In this document: positions 23,801 to 31,538 of the stretch, one piece after another
How positions within the stretch are numbered: the stretch's first letter is position 1
Layout of the letters: every line of letters begins with the position of its first letter
DNA from: Hymenobacter rigui
Lineage (GTDB): Bacteria > Bacteroidota > Bacteroidia > Cytophagales > Hymenobacteraceae
NCBI RefSeq assembly: GCF_003944715.1
Contig: NZ_RWIT01000008.1
Coordinates: 1 to 64,000 of the forward strand
DNA: 64,000 nucleotides
Reading direction: 5' to 3'
Notes under the pieces: generated by a model
Told to the model about the DNA's origin: nothing
The model's database searches: none
Seen by the model: the letters and a program-made list of their open reading frames with translations, nothing else
Program-made: the position numbers and the translations under genes

Positions 23801-25311
23801 TAGCTGGCCACGTACACGTTGCCCCGCCCGTCCACGTCCAGGTCCACCGGGCCCACCGAGATGGAGCTATACTGCGGCGAGGGACCAAACTGCCGGATGA
23901 CCTGCCCGGCAGGGTTGAATTTCTGTACCCGCTCGCCGTTGAAATCAGCCACGTACACGTTACCGGCCACGTCAACGGCCACCGCCCGAGGCTGCAGAAA
24001 CTGGCCGGAACCCATACCTGGTGAACCAATCGTTCCCAGCAATGCCCCTTGCGGACTGAGCTTGCGGATACGGTGCCCATACTTGTCGGACAGGTAGAGA
24101 ATACCCGTGGGGCCCACGTCCATACCGTTGAAGTACTGGTAGTTCTGCGGAAAGCCAAACGAGGTGAGGCGCTGCAGTACCTGTCCCTGGGCGTTATACT
24201 TAACTAGTTCGGAGGCTGTATCACTGGTACTCAGCACGTAGATGTTGCCGAGTGCGTCCACGGCAAATCCGCCCACGTAGCCATTCGAAATGCCTACGGC
24301 AAAGGCCAGGATAGCCTGCCCCGCGGCGTTGTACTTACGCACCGTTACCCCATCGTAGGTGTACGTATTGCCCGCCTCATCCTGCCGCACGTAATGCAGG
24401 AAGTTCAGGTTGCCCCAGCGCTGGCGCAAGGTGCCCACGCCCGAGAACTTGTAGAGGTGGTTGGAAAATTGCTGGTGGGTGAAATCCGTGGCGTACAGGT
24501 TACCGGCGTGGTCAAAGGCCATGGCCGTATGGGTACTGCTCGAAAAGTCACGGTTTACCGTTCCCAGCAGTGTTCCGGTAGGGCTGTAACGCGAGATGCT
24601 GCCCTGTGAAACGGAAACGAGCATATTGCCTGCTGCATCCAGCAGCAGCACCTCAGCTCGAGGGTAGTTGTTTCCTCCCGCTGCACTACCCAGCGGAATG
24701 CGAGCCAGTAGCTGCCCGCTGGGACTGAGCTTGCTCACCATGAGGTTTTCATAGAGCAGATACAGGTTGCCAGCGGTGTCCACGTCGACATCCTCCAAGT
24801 CGATACCGTTGGCAGCTGGCAGAGGTATTTCCGGCAGCGCTATTCCCTGAGAGTCGAACCGGCACAGCTGCCGGTTAGAATCCACCACGTAGAGAATGCC
24901 CGTGGGGCCCACGCACAAACCCGATACCATACCGAGTTGCCCGGGCCCGCTGCCGTTAGTACCGAAGTGTAGCAGCAACTGCCCATCCGGACTATACTTG
25001 CGGATCACGTCGCCCGGCGCACTGTTACCGACACAGCCCACATACAGATTGCCGGCGTCATCCAGCGCCAATGCTTCCGCGCTGGCAGTCGACGGAAGCT
25101 GGAAGCTTGTGATAAACCGCCCGGTCGAATCAAGCTTATTCACCGCGCCATCGGCCAGGTAGATAGTGCCCCGTTGGTCGACGGCCACGTCGCGGGGCCC
25201 CCACACGGGCGTCCCCATCATCTTATCTAACCGGTAGCTGGCAAATGTGGATTGCGCCCACCCCGCATGGGCACTAAGCAGCAAACAGAAGGCGAGTAGT
25301 AGTCTGGTCAT
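20887..25311 (-). CDS. Large secreted NHL/IPT-TIG protein with type IX sorting domain
   Basis: 1474 residues. Signal peptide MTRLLLAFCLLLSAHAGWAQ. Residues about 25-550 form NHL-type beta-propeller repeats, with recurring G-N-x-Y-V-A-D and D-x-x-G-N units. Next comes a SdrD B-like segment (QLYDDVNQNCQRDSNEP near 570), then a DUF7619/DUF11-like segment (YDPNDKLVVPNGV, VELVDTLSADLDL). Four IPT/TIG immunoglobulin-like repeats follow (each with a P-x-x-G-x-x-V-T-x-x-G-x-x-F pattern). The last 80 residues, ITVYPNPARERVVLDW to VLKRIMVN, are a type A T9SS C-terminal domain. It is therefore exported by Sec, moved across the outer membrane by T9SS and anchored or released at the surface. Adhesion or environmental contact is likely; no enzyme motif is seen. 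Confidence 0.88.
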   Translation of the reverse strand: MTRLLLAFCLLLSAHAGWAQSTFASYRLDKMMGTPVWGPRDVAVDQRGTIYLADGAVNKLDSTGRFITSFQLPSTASAEALALDDAGNLYVGCVGNSAPGDVIRKYSPDGQLLLHFGTNGSGPGQLGMVSGLCVGPTGILYVVDSNRQLCRFDSQGIALPEIPLPAANGIDLEDVDVDTAGNLYLLYENLMVSKLSPSGQLLARIPLGSAAGGNNYPRAEVLLLDAAGNMLVSVSQGSISRYSPTGTLLGTVNRDFSSSTHTAMAFDHAGNLYATDFTHQQFSNHLYKFSGVGTLRQRWGNLNFLHYVRQDEAGNTYTYDGVTVRKYNAAGQAILAFAVGISNGYVGGFAVDALGNIYVLSTSDTASELVKYNAQGQVLQRLTSFGFPQNYQYFNGMDVGPTGILYLSDKYGHRIRKLSPQGALLGTIGSPGMGSGQFLQPRAVAVDVAGNVYVADFNGERVQKFNPAGQVIRQFGPSPQYSSISVGPVDLDVDGRGNVYVASYTHLGRVYSADGSVQTPMPSYGTAVSVNRRGTRLLSLSSGSDVVRCYVPKQQQPVNLISGQLYDDVNQNCQRDSNEPLLRNIPVVAKPGDYFGMSDENGSYVLAVDTGSYQITPLPAPEEVGRRLQLTCVPGAVVNLRGYNNVLDNLDFGFHASTSPFLRVSVSSNRRRRCFRNVTTVHYGNDGFAAAANVAVAVALPPEVVLVSANAPYTRAPDGRYLFAVGTLPAGAAGTFVLQDSVVCGNPDLRGRTVCTQATITPLNSYPPLPVWNGATVAVKGTLQPGNQVRFVLRNTATAAMTDSLALRLYQNSELALRHRYQLAGGDSLVLRVPATRPVLRLEADQPTGHPTQQTASRTVEVPGLGTPGQANPNMLAMPANVPGPETAEDCQPILDSYDPNDKLVVPNGVTAQHYTPTGVPLRYQVRFQNTGTDDAYRVELVDTLSADLDLRTLRVGAASHPYRLSVTGHGRPVLTFTFENINLPPMSRDAAGSNGFVYFTLQPKAGLAPRALIANEADIFFDYNPPIRTNATVNRIYDLPVVVTPAVALSYPAILASPTLTWLTPAQGRAGTLVTLTGQRFGATAATNTVRFNGVPAPVLSATATTLTVRVPATATTGSVVVSTTDGTSRSPSAFTVYQPPTVTAVTPAEGVPGSLVTLTGANFAPLAAQDTVWFNTTPAVVGQASATTLQVAVPAGATTGKIRLHTLGGQVESLQDFTVWYPPTVLDFTPAKGKAGDVVTITGGNFGPAARNVVTFGSGAAPVLVAAGTTSLQVRVPPTAQTGPIRVQTPGGATVSSRSFTFLPAPLITSLVPAQASVGEEVTLSGANFLVDGLPDTISFGGVRAAVLAATATTATVRVPPGARSGPLTIGGAGGRASSATPFTLLALEADESITVYPNPARERVVLDWQRADFSVEQVRVYNALGSLVTSQELRQASSTSMPLYFPPGRTGLYILLIETTRGRVLKRIMVN

Positions 25312-25380
25312 AGATACTGGTAGAAGGACGGATAGGTATTCGCAGGGAAGCAGGAATAGATAGGTAAAGGTATGAATGGG

Positions 25381-26249
25381 TGAGGTGGTCTAGGCAAGGC
25401 GGACAGAAGCAGGACGTATATTTCTTCTGTCATGGCAACAAAATCCAACGGGGCGTCGCCCGACCAACGGCGTAAATACGACGAGGCGTTCAAGGCCGAG
25501 GCCCTGCGCCTGGACAGCGAGAGCCGCAGCATCCAGGCCGCGCCGCTGGCAGCAAGCGCAGCTCGTAGCCGAAGTGGGCAGTAAGGAAGTGGCGCGCGAC
25601 CCGGAGGTGCACGCGGTGCGCGCCCACCTCAAGCGGGCCGAGCAGGAGCTCGATATGTAAAAAAAAGCCTTGATCATCTTCGGCCAACCGCCTGCTGGGC
25701 CAATCGCCGCCCGCGGCCCTGAACCGGGTCTGGGTGAGCGACATCACGTACCTGCCCCGCCAGGGCGGGGGCTGGCTGTACCTGGCCGTGCGGCTGAACC
25801 GCTGCTCGCGTAAAGTCGGGGGCTGGGACGTGCGCTCTCGCCATGCCCGAGGACCTGATCAGCGAAGCGCTGCGCCGGGCCCTCGGGCATGGCGACGCCC
25901 CGCGGCCGGGCTCGTCGTGCACTCCGACCAGGGCAGCCCGTACACCGCCACCCGATTCAAGAACGTACTGACCCGGCACGGGGCCGTGCAGAGCATGAGT
26001 CGACGCGGCAACTGCTACGACAACGCCCACACCGAGTCGGTTTGGAGCCGTTTCAAAGCCGAACTGCTCGATGGCTCGATGGCGGCAGCTTCCCCGGCCT
26101 GGCCGAAGCCAAGCTCGAAATTAGCCACCACGCCGCCTACCACAATGCCGAAAGACGCCACTCCACCCTTGGTTATCTTGCCCCCAACCACTTCGAAACC
26201 CATCTGCAAACAACGTCCCAATTCTGTCCGGCTTAGCTAGACCACCTCA
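25381..26249 (+). mobile_element. Decayed IS3-family insertion sequence
   Basis: Imperfect terminal inverted repeats mark the ends: TGAGGTGGTCTAGGCAAGGC at 25381 and, read inward from 26249, TGAGGTGGTCTAGCTAAGCC. Inside, orfA begins at 25432 (MATKSNGASPDQRRKYDEAF) but is frameshifted after about 50 codons. The orfB part keeps VWVSDITYLPRQGGGWLYLAV, VVHSDQGSPYTATRFKNVL and SRRGNCYDNAHTE, the DDE core of IS3 transposases, in several frames. The middle of the element is deleted, so it is shorter than usual for IS3. No matching target duplication is visible at the ends. It cut off the 3' end of the neighbouring lipoprotein gene. Confidence 0.85.
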
Positions 26250-26975
26250 GTATCGTGGTGGATTGCCCACAGTAAATGTCTTGCTCGTTGACCCGATAGT
26301 ACAGTTTGTCCCCTCGCACGTTAAAACCGGCGCGCATGATGCCATTTCTTGCCCGACTGGCCAGAACGACCACGTAAATGAACCGGGTTGCCTTCGGCTG
26401 GACGGTCAGTTGGAAGGAGGATGAATGCCGACGTTTATGGCCCACAACAGCCGACACATCTTTTAGCCCGTAATTCATCAAAGGTGCCTTTTCCTCGGTC
26501 ATTTCCTCGGCGGGGAAAATGATTTTGAAGTAGTTGTCCGGTGCCGGCAGACCCTTACCTGTCGAAACCGGAGCGGTAGTCGGCAACGCAACGGAAGTAG
26601 CGGGCTCGTCGGCTAGTTTGAAGGAATCCACCGGGACGGCAACTGATAAGCGGATAGGCGCCGCGGTCTTATTGACGATGCGCGTCCAGAAAATAACATA
26701 AACATAGGCTTTGCCCACAGGGGTCGTATACGTGAGCCCCCCCTTGGGGAGACTGTTTTCGATGACTAACGGCTGGCCGTTTGCATCCGCGTATTCGTAC
26801 CGGGTGTCCGTGTACCTGTCGTGGGGTAGCGCGCTACTACTGGGCCTTTCCACGCCGCCCGTGGCGTTGGCCACTTCTCTGCCCTTCGCACTTCTTTCGG
26901 GGGGGACTGATGTTCTGGTCCACAGGCAAAAAGCAAGGCGGGTAATGCAAACAAAATCAAGGCGCTTTTTCTCAT
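26233..26975 (-). pseudogene. Lipoprotein gene with poly-C frameshift, 3' end replaced by IS
   Basis: The ATG at 26975 opens MRKSALILFALPALLFACGP, a lipoprotein signal with lipobox L-F-A-C. This frame leads into a run of seven C (seven G on the plus strand at 26899-26905), after which the sense frame shifts. The rest of the protein (HDRYTDTRYEYADANGQPL, then VIFWTRIVNKTAAPIRLSV) continues in another frame to the right inverted repeat of the IS. The last residues and the stop codon come from the IS end. The frameshift could be real, slippage-controlled or a sequencing error at the homopolymer. Function unknown. Confidence 0.7.
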
Positions 26976-27030
26976 GTCTTCAGCGTGTGCACTGTCGTGT
27001 TCACGAAACTGGTCCCAATTACAGGCACAA

Positions 27031-27402
27031 TCAGGTAAAATGGTGGAAGGTATTGAACTCCTCCTGCCCAGCGTTCTGCCCATACACAGAGTTTTCGCTG
27101 AATACGAACCCTTCTACTTCCGCCCCTTCGAACCGAGTGCTTTCAACCGTACAGCCCGTAATAGTTGCTTGCTGCAAATTGGTGTTGCGGAAGTCGGCTG
27201 TCTTCAAGTTGCATTCCAGAAACCTACAGCCCGATAGATTAGCCTGGACAAATGCCAGGTTGAAGCAACAGTGCTTGAACGTAGCCTCGCTGAGGTCAAC
27301 ACTGCTCAGGTCCGCCGAGTCAGTTAGTTCAATGTCTTCGAATGTGCGTTGTCCTTCGCCATAAGCTTCGAGTAGCAACTGCTTGGTTGTGATTTCAGTC
27401 AT
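27031..27402 (-). CDS. Pentapeptide-repeat protein
   Basis: About 123 residues; the start may be ATG 27402 or ATG 27414, four codons apart. From residue 25 on it shows the A(D/N)LxX pattern: DSADLSSVDLSEATFKHCCF, then QANLSGCRFLECNLKTADF and NTNLQQATITGC. Such repeats fold into a right-handed quadrilateral beta-helix. Short proteins of this kind act as scaffolds or bind DNA gyrase, but nothing here fixes the role. No signal peptide, so probably cytoplasmic. It lies upstream of and on the same strand as the broken lipoprotein gene. Confidence 0.75.
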   Translation of the reverse strand: MTEITTKQLLLEAYGEGQRTFEDIELTDSADLSSVDLSEATFKHCCFNLAFVQANLSGCRFLECNLKTADFRNTNLQQATITGCTVESTRFEGAEVEGFVFSENSVYGQNAGQEEFNTFHHFT

Positions 27403-27588
27403 GTAGTGGTCCATATTCAGGCTGCCTTTCTAACAGTTCCAACTAAGGGAATCTCTTTTTATTGATATCGGGCGCAGAGGATCCCGAATAGTCCAGTAAA
27501 ACGGTCGTATAAGTGCTTTTATGTAATGAAAAATCGAAATGCTTCTCGTATCGGTACCCATATGACTCAAGGCTAGGTCGTTTAACTT

Positions 27589-27955
27589 TTGTACCAAGCT
27601 TTTAACCAAGGCCAGAACTACGACTTTCTATGCCGCATCGGGGTGCCGCTGCGCGAGATGAACCTACCGAAGATGACGCGCTTCACCGTCTCCTCCCCTA
27701 CCGGGGTGGCCTTGCACCACCCCCTGGATATCGGCGGCATCGGCATCACGCGCTACGAGCTTGATTTGCCGGCTGGCCGCGGCGCACGGGGCCAGCATTC
27801 AGGAGGGCACCAAAGTGACGGATGTCGTCTTCGTAGAGGATGCGTTTACCCTCATCACGGCCGCAGGCGCGACGGTCCGGGCCCGCACGGCTTGCGGCGC
27901 CTGAGGCAAGCACGCCAACCTCGACGGCAAGCTGCGCCGCCCGTTTCTCGCATAA
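27589..27955 (+). pseudogene. FAD-dependent oxidoreductase fragment
   Basis: The first frame reads FLCRIGVPLREMNLPKMTRF, then SSPTGVALHHPLDIGGIGITRYELD, and shifts near 27770 into ICRLAAAHGASIQEGTKVTDVVFVEDAFTLITAAGATVRAR. A TGA follows, then GKHANLDGKLRRPFLA and a stop. This is the second quarter of a geranylgeranyl reductase-like flavoprotein; the N-terminal dinucleotide-binding motif and the C-terminal half are absent. One frameshift and one in-frame TGA confirm decay. No functional product is expected. Confidence 0.65.
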
Positions 27956-28304
27956 TTACCGACCAAGTATTAAAGATGATGCATGGAAAAAGCTATTGAT
28001 TCAGTACTTCAAGAAGTAGCACAAGAGCAGGAACCGAAAGTATGGGCAGTGAGAAGCTGGGCGGGCGGCTGTCCCATAAGGCCGTTTTGGCGACCCATCT
28101 GCTCCACCTTTCTGCTTGGCCGAGAAGGTGCCAAAGATTGCCTCATTTGCTGCCTTCAGGAATCAGTGACCCACTATCTTCGCCCTGGTTGACTTCTTGC
28201 GAAAAACGACGGTGATTTCCGGCTATGCCCTCGTAAGTACTACCGGCCAGCACCCGCAGACCAATGCCTTGCGGACTTACACCTTATTCTGCCGCTCTCT
28301 CCCG
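27956..28304. other. No gene seen
   Basis: Mixed-composition spacer between the oxidoreductase remnant and the next membrane protein. Short open frames exist but none shows a motif, signal peptide or composition that I would support as coding. Confidence 0.4.
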
Positions 28305-28943
28305 ATGCTGTTACTGGATGAATCGAATGTTTTACGAGGAATCGGAGCCATCGGTGCTGCACTTAAATACCTTGGCTACGCGCTGCTGGCTGCAGTAACC
28401 TACCTGGGGCTACGATTGCTCTGGCGACCGGTCCGCCGCTCCGACGGGTCGCTAGAGTGGGGAACGAATGTTGGTCGTTGGCTGAGCGGCCTGCTACTGC
28501 TGACGCCGGCTACGTTGCTACTGACTGGATGGCTCTGGCCGGAGTGGTATTCACGGCGTGCCGACAAGGCTTATTCTGCCAGGCAACGAGCGCAACAACT
28601 ACGGCTGGTGGGCGACTATGCATTGGATCCGACTATGAGTGACTCCTGCCTGCGCCGTGCTACTTTTACCCTCTCATTGTATGCCGACAGCACGTTTCGT
28701 GCGCAGGCCGATTTGCCGGAATTTGCATCTGATTCGCTCATCAGCGGGCGTTGGAGCCTGAACACGGACCACTCACCCCGGCTCATCGTTACGTTGGAGC
28801 CCTCGTGGAGTAACGTTAGGGCCTATCCATTGTACACCGATGCTATAGCTACTATTCCTTATCTGGAGGCCTCTACGGACCTGCCAGGAAAGCCCTCTAG
28901 CTATCGTCTTCGCTTGGCCAAGCGGCATGCTACTGATCGGTAG
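28305..28943 (+). CDS. Membrane protein with two TM helices, unknown function
   Basis: About 212 residues from ATG 28305 (MLLLDESNVLRGIGAIGAAL); an earlier in-frame ATG exists at 28197, but the intervening sequence looks non-coding. Two hydrophobic helices (LKYLGYALLAAVTYLGLRLL and WLSGLLLLTPATLLLTGWLW) are followed by a soluble domain, probably periplasmic, containing LRLVGDYALDPTMSD and FTLSLYADSTFRAQADLP. That domain resembles lipocalin-like strands, a weak impression. The opening LLLDES recurs in other small membrane proteins in this window. It precedes another small membrane protein on the same strand. Confidence 0.6.
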   Translation: MLLLDESNVLRGIGAIGAALKYLGYALLAAVTYLGLRLLWRPVRRSDGSLEWGTNVGRWLSGLLLLTPATLLLTGWLWPEWYSRRADKAYSARQRAQQLRLVGDYALDPTMSDSCLRRATFTLSLYADSTFRAQADLPEFASDSLISGRWSLNTDHSPRLIVTLEPSWSNVRAYPLYTDAIATIPYLEASTDLPGKPSSYRLRLAKRHATDR

Positions 28944-29020
28944 GATCCCCGGCTCAGCAAGGACGTTATCAGAGCATTTACATTGCCTTTAATAGATCGT
29001 GGCCCCTATACTCCCTAGGA

Positions 29021-29623
29021 ATGGAAGGCTTATTTTTCGTCTTATGCTGGTTTTTAGCCTTTCTCTTTATCGTGACGCTGGGTCTGATGAAGTTTGTGGT
29101 CATTCCCTGGGGACTGCTCCGCGCTTTTTTTCACAGCGACTGGATTCCACCAGTGGTCAAGCAAGTGGTGGCCTGGACCGTAGGAATCCTTGTGCTCCTG
29201 CTCTTTGGGTTCCTGAGTTGGAGTTGGTATCGGCAGTGGCAGGTGAGGCAGACGGCGGCAGTTGAGCGTTACTTGCCACCAATTCGCCTCACAGCCCACC
29301 AACCCGGCCTGCTGCCGTTCCCGCTGGGCCGAGGCCGTATCGAGGTAGCCCGCTATACCCAGGACCCGTTGCTGGTTGTATCCGGTGACTTAGTCGTCGA
29401 GGGCCGGCTACGCGCCTACTTCACCGCTAGCCCGGGCTTAAAGTTTCTTAACGAGACCAACACCGTGCGGGTAAGTACTGAACAGGGAGACGCCACCCAG
29501 GCCACAGGACGGTCGGTGTATGACCCCGGTAGCCGAACCGTAAGCGGATCACTTCGCTGTGTGCTGCCTTCGGGCAAGCCGCTTTCCGTTACTTTCTCGT
29601 CCACCCCGATTACCAGACCATAA
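29021..29623 (+). CDS. Membrane protein with two TM helices, unknown function
   Basis: A 200-residue protein. Helix 1 is LFFVLCWFLAFLFIVTLGLM, helix 2 is VAWTVGILVLLLFGFLSW. A beta-rich soluble domain of about 110 residues follows (IEVARYTQDPLLVVSGDLVV, then SVYDPGSRTVSGSLRCVL), which ends near the stop. It has the same two-helix plus soluble-domain layout as the preceding gene and may be functionally related, but I see no clear sequence identity. Function unknown. Confidence 0.6.
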   Translation: MEGLFFVLCWFLAFLFIVTLGLMKFVVIPWGLLRAFFHSDWIPPVVKQVVAWTVGILVLLLFGFLSWSWYRQWQVRQTAAVERYLPPIRLTAHQPGLLPFPLGRGRIEVARYTQDPLLVVSGDLVVEGRLRAYFTASPGLKFLNETNTVRVSTEQGDATQATGRSVYDPGSRTVSGSLRCVLPSGKPLSVTFSSTPITRP

Positions 29624-29953
29624 CCCCCGTTGTGTTTCGGTAGACCTTTTCCTGCCTGTTGCACTCACGATGACCTGGACAGTACGTGCAGTGTTCTGTT
29701 GTTCTGGTGTTCAGAAGCTCATGCCATTGCGACAAAACGGGAATACTTTATCCAGAAGTCCACGTTGCGCCACTAACGTGGACTTGGCTGTCTTTACGCC
29801 GCCCCCGCGTGAGGAGAACCAAACTACCACCAGGGCATTGGAGCCGGCAATTACCACCTTAGGGGTACATTCAACCGCTTTTGATTAGCCTATTTATTTT
29901 TTTTCAATCCTTACGGTTCGAGGACCACACATCTCACTTACTACCTTACCCCA
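29624..29953. other. No gene seen
   Basis: Spacer between two rightward membrane-protein genes. A short open frame within it has no recognisable features. A T-rich run near 29893-29903 may be part of a terminator, but no clear stem precedes it. Confidence 0.35.
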
Positions 29954-30796
29954 TTGATGCCGCCTCGTATGCTTATTCCAGTCGACTCACTACCCGCCCG
30001 CTCCTCGGGCATGAGTAGCCTGCTCCTGTTCGCGCTTTGCCTGGTGGGGAGTTGCGCTGTCGTGGGGGGCGTGATCTTAATCGAGTTCATGTCCTTCTCC
30101 AGAGGCCAGGACGACTTCCAGGAGGGCTCTTACCTGCTGATTTTCTTTAGTCTGTCCCTGGGTTTCTGCGGGCTGGTTGCCGGATGCTTCTCCCGCAAAT
30201 TCGGCCACGTGCTAGCCATCCTACTGGGCCTGGCCCCGGTGGGGGTGCTGGCTTTCTTTATCTACGAAGTGAGTGGCCATAGTACCCGTGCAGTATCGCC
30301 TGCCGATCAGCAGGCCGCCGAGGAGCAAGAGCAAGCGCGGATAAAGGCCCGGCGAGCAGCCCTCACCCGCGCTGCATTGGCTCAACGACAGGCCATTGCC
30401 CGCGCGCATCCTTACGCGGGCCGGGATTCCACCCAGCCGTATTATACAGCCGATCAGATGCCCAGCCTCACCGGCAAACCGGAGTTCCGACCTGAGCAGC
30501 GCGAGTCGTACCGCGAGCTGGCCCACTTACTCAGCCGCTCGGCAACACCCCATTTGGATCCTACGGAATTACAGCCAGATACCATTCCAGTCGGCTTCAT
30601 CGTTGGCCCCTACGGAGGTATTTTCCAGGCTCAGATTCAATACGGAGAGATACCCGAGACTGGCGCTCACACGCGGGCAGAGGCAGCAGTGCTGCAAGCC
30701 GTGGAAGAGTTGCCGCTACTACATCCCGGCCGCATGAACGGTCAGCCCGTGTCGGTACGCATCCTGGTTCTAGTACCCGTACCAGCTTCTCACTAA
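29954..30796 (+). CDS. Membrane protein with TonB-like C-terminal domain
   Basis: A 280-residue protein. Three hydrophobic segments lie in the first 120 residues (LLLFALCLVGSCAVVGGVIL, LLIFFSLSLGFCGLVAGCF, VLAILLGLAPVGVLAFFIY). They are followed by a charged helix rich in E, Q and A (QQAAEEQEQARIKARRAALT). The last 80 residues, including VGFIVGPYGGIFQAQI and EELPLLHPGRMNGQPVSVRI, follow the TonB C-terminal pattern (G-x-I/V strand, P-G-R-x-N-G-x-P-V). Such domains usually link inner membrane to TonB-dependent receptors. The three-helix N-terminus is unlike classical single-helix TonB and closer to regulatory or energy-transducer variants. Partner unknown. Confidence 0.6.
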   Translation: MMPPRMLIPVDSLPARSSGMSSLLLFALCLVGSCAVVGGVILIEFMSFSRGQDDFQEGSYLLIFFSLSLGFCGLVAGCFSRKFGHVLAILLGLAPVGVLAFFIYEVSGHSTRAVSPADQQAAEEQEQARIKARRAALTRAALAQRQAIARAHPYAGRDSTQPYYTADQMPSLTGKPEFRPEQRESYRELAHLLSRSATPHLDPTELQPDTIPVGFIVGPYGGIFQAQIQYGEIPETGAHTRAEAAVLQAVEELPLLHPGRMNGQPVSVRILVLVPVPASH

Positions 30797-30946
30797 AGGC
30801 GCCTTCCAATACCAAGGTGGGCTAGACAGCACATGTGTTGCCTAAACGCTACGTATTATGGCCGCAACGGTAGTGTGTGTCAGCGGTAAACGAGTTACTG
30901 GATTGGATGGGCGAGACAGGAGAATCAAAGCTGGAAACGAGTCGTT

Positions 30947-31240
30947 TTAGCGCAGCGGCTGCTTCTCTCCGGCTGTGGTGCGCGATAAATTGAACACGAC
31001 TAATCCAAACGGGATACACGAAAATAACATGACTCCTGCTCCAAGGTCATCACTTAGCGCGTTGCCTAACCAAATCAGAAGCAAGGCCAGCACCAGGGCA
31101 GTGGTCTTAGCCGCCGTTGATGCTTTCGCTCGAGCCAGCCAGAAAAGGGGGTAACTTAGAACAAGTATCAGGAGGGCTAACAGCAAGAAGCCAGCCAGCG
31201 AGATGGAGGTAGTCTCTGATAGAAGTAGGGTTAAGACCAT
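30947..31240 (-). CDS. Small integral membrane protein
   Basis: 97 residues with three hydrophobic helices: ISLAGFLLLALLILVLSYPLF, TTALVLALLLIWLGNAL and GAGVMLFSCIPFGLVVFNL. It begins MVLTLLLSETTS. The gene at 37367 has the same length, opening (MLLTLFLSENTA), helix spacing and W-L-G-x-x-x-x-D motif, so the two are probable paralogues. Function unknown. A hairpin lies 45 bp upstream of the start. Confidence 0.6.
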   Translation of the reverse strand: MVLTLLLSETTSISLAGFLLLALLILVLSYPLFWLARAKASTAAKTTALVLALLLIWLGNALSDDLGAGVMLFSCIPFGLVVFNLSRTTAGEKQPLR

Positions 31241-31284
31241 TGGCAGTAGGAAGCAATAAGGATCAGCGTAAGCAATGTAAAGTT

Positions 31285-31319
31285 AATCACGCAGCCTGGG
31301 CCGTTAGGGCTGCGTGATT
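31285..31319. terminator. Hairpin, possible bidirectional terminator
   Basis: Perfect 12-bp stem (AATCACGCAGCC at 31285-31296, complement at 31308-31319) with an 11-nt loop. On the plus strand it is followed by TTTCTTC. No plus-strand gene ends nearby, so it could instead be an attenuator or a remnant. The rest of 31241-31538 shows no gene. Confidence 0.4.
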
Positions 31320-31538
31320 TCTTCATGTGTACTGCACAGATTGAAGGTACGGCACCTTCTTTCGTGTTACGGCTGCCAATACTCTCAACGCACATTTTTT
31401 AAATAAGGCGGAGATGATGGGAAGCAGCCGGTTATCGGGGGGGTAGGTATAAGCAGTTATTACCCACCAAGCGCAGTGTGTTACGGTGTGGGATAAGTAG
31501 TTTGCAGGAACTCCCCGCTATCAACTACCATCTTCTAC

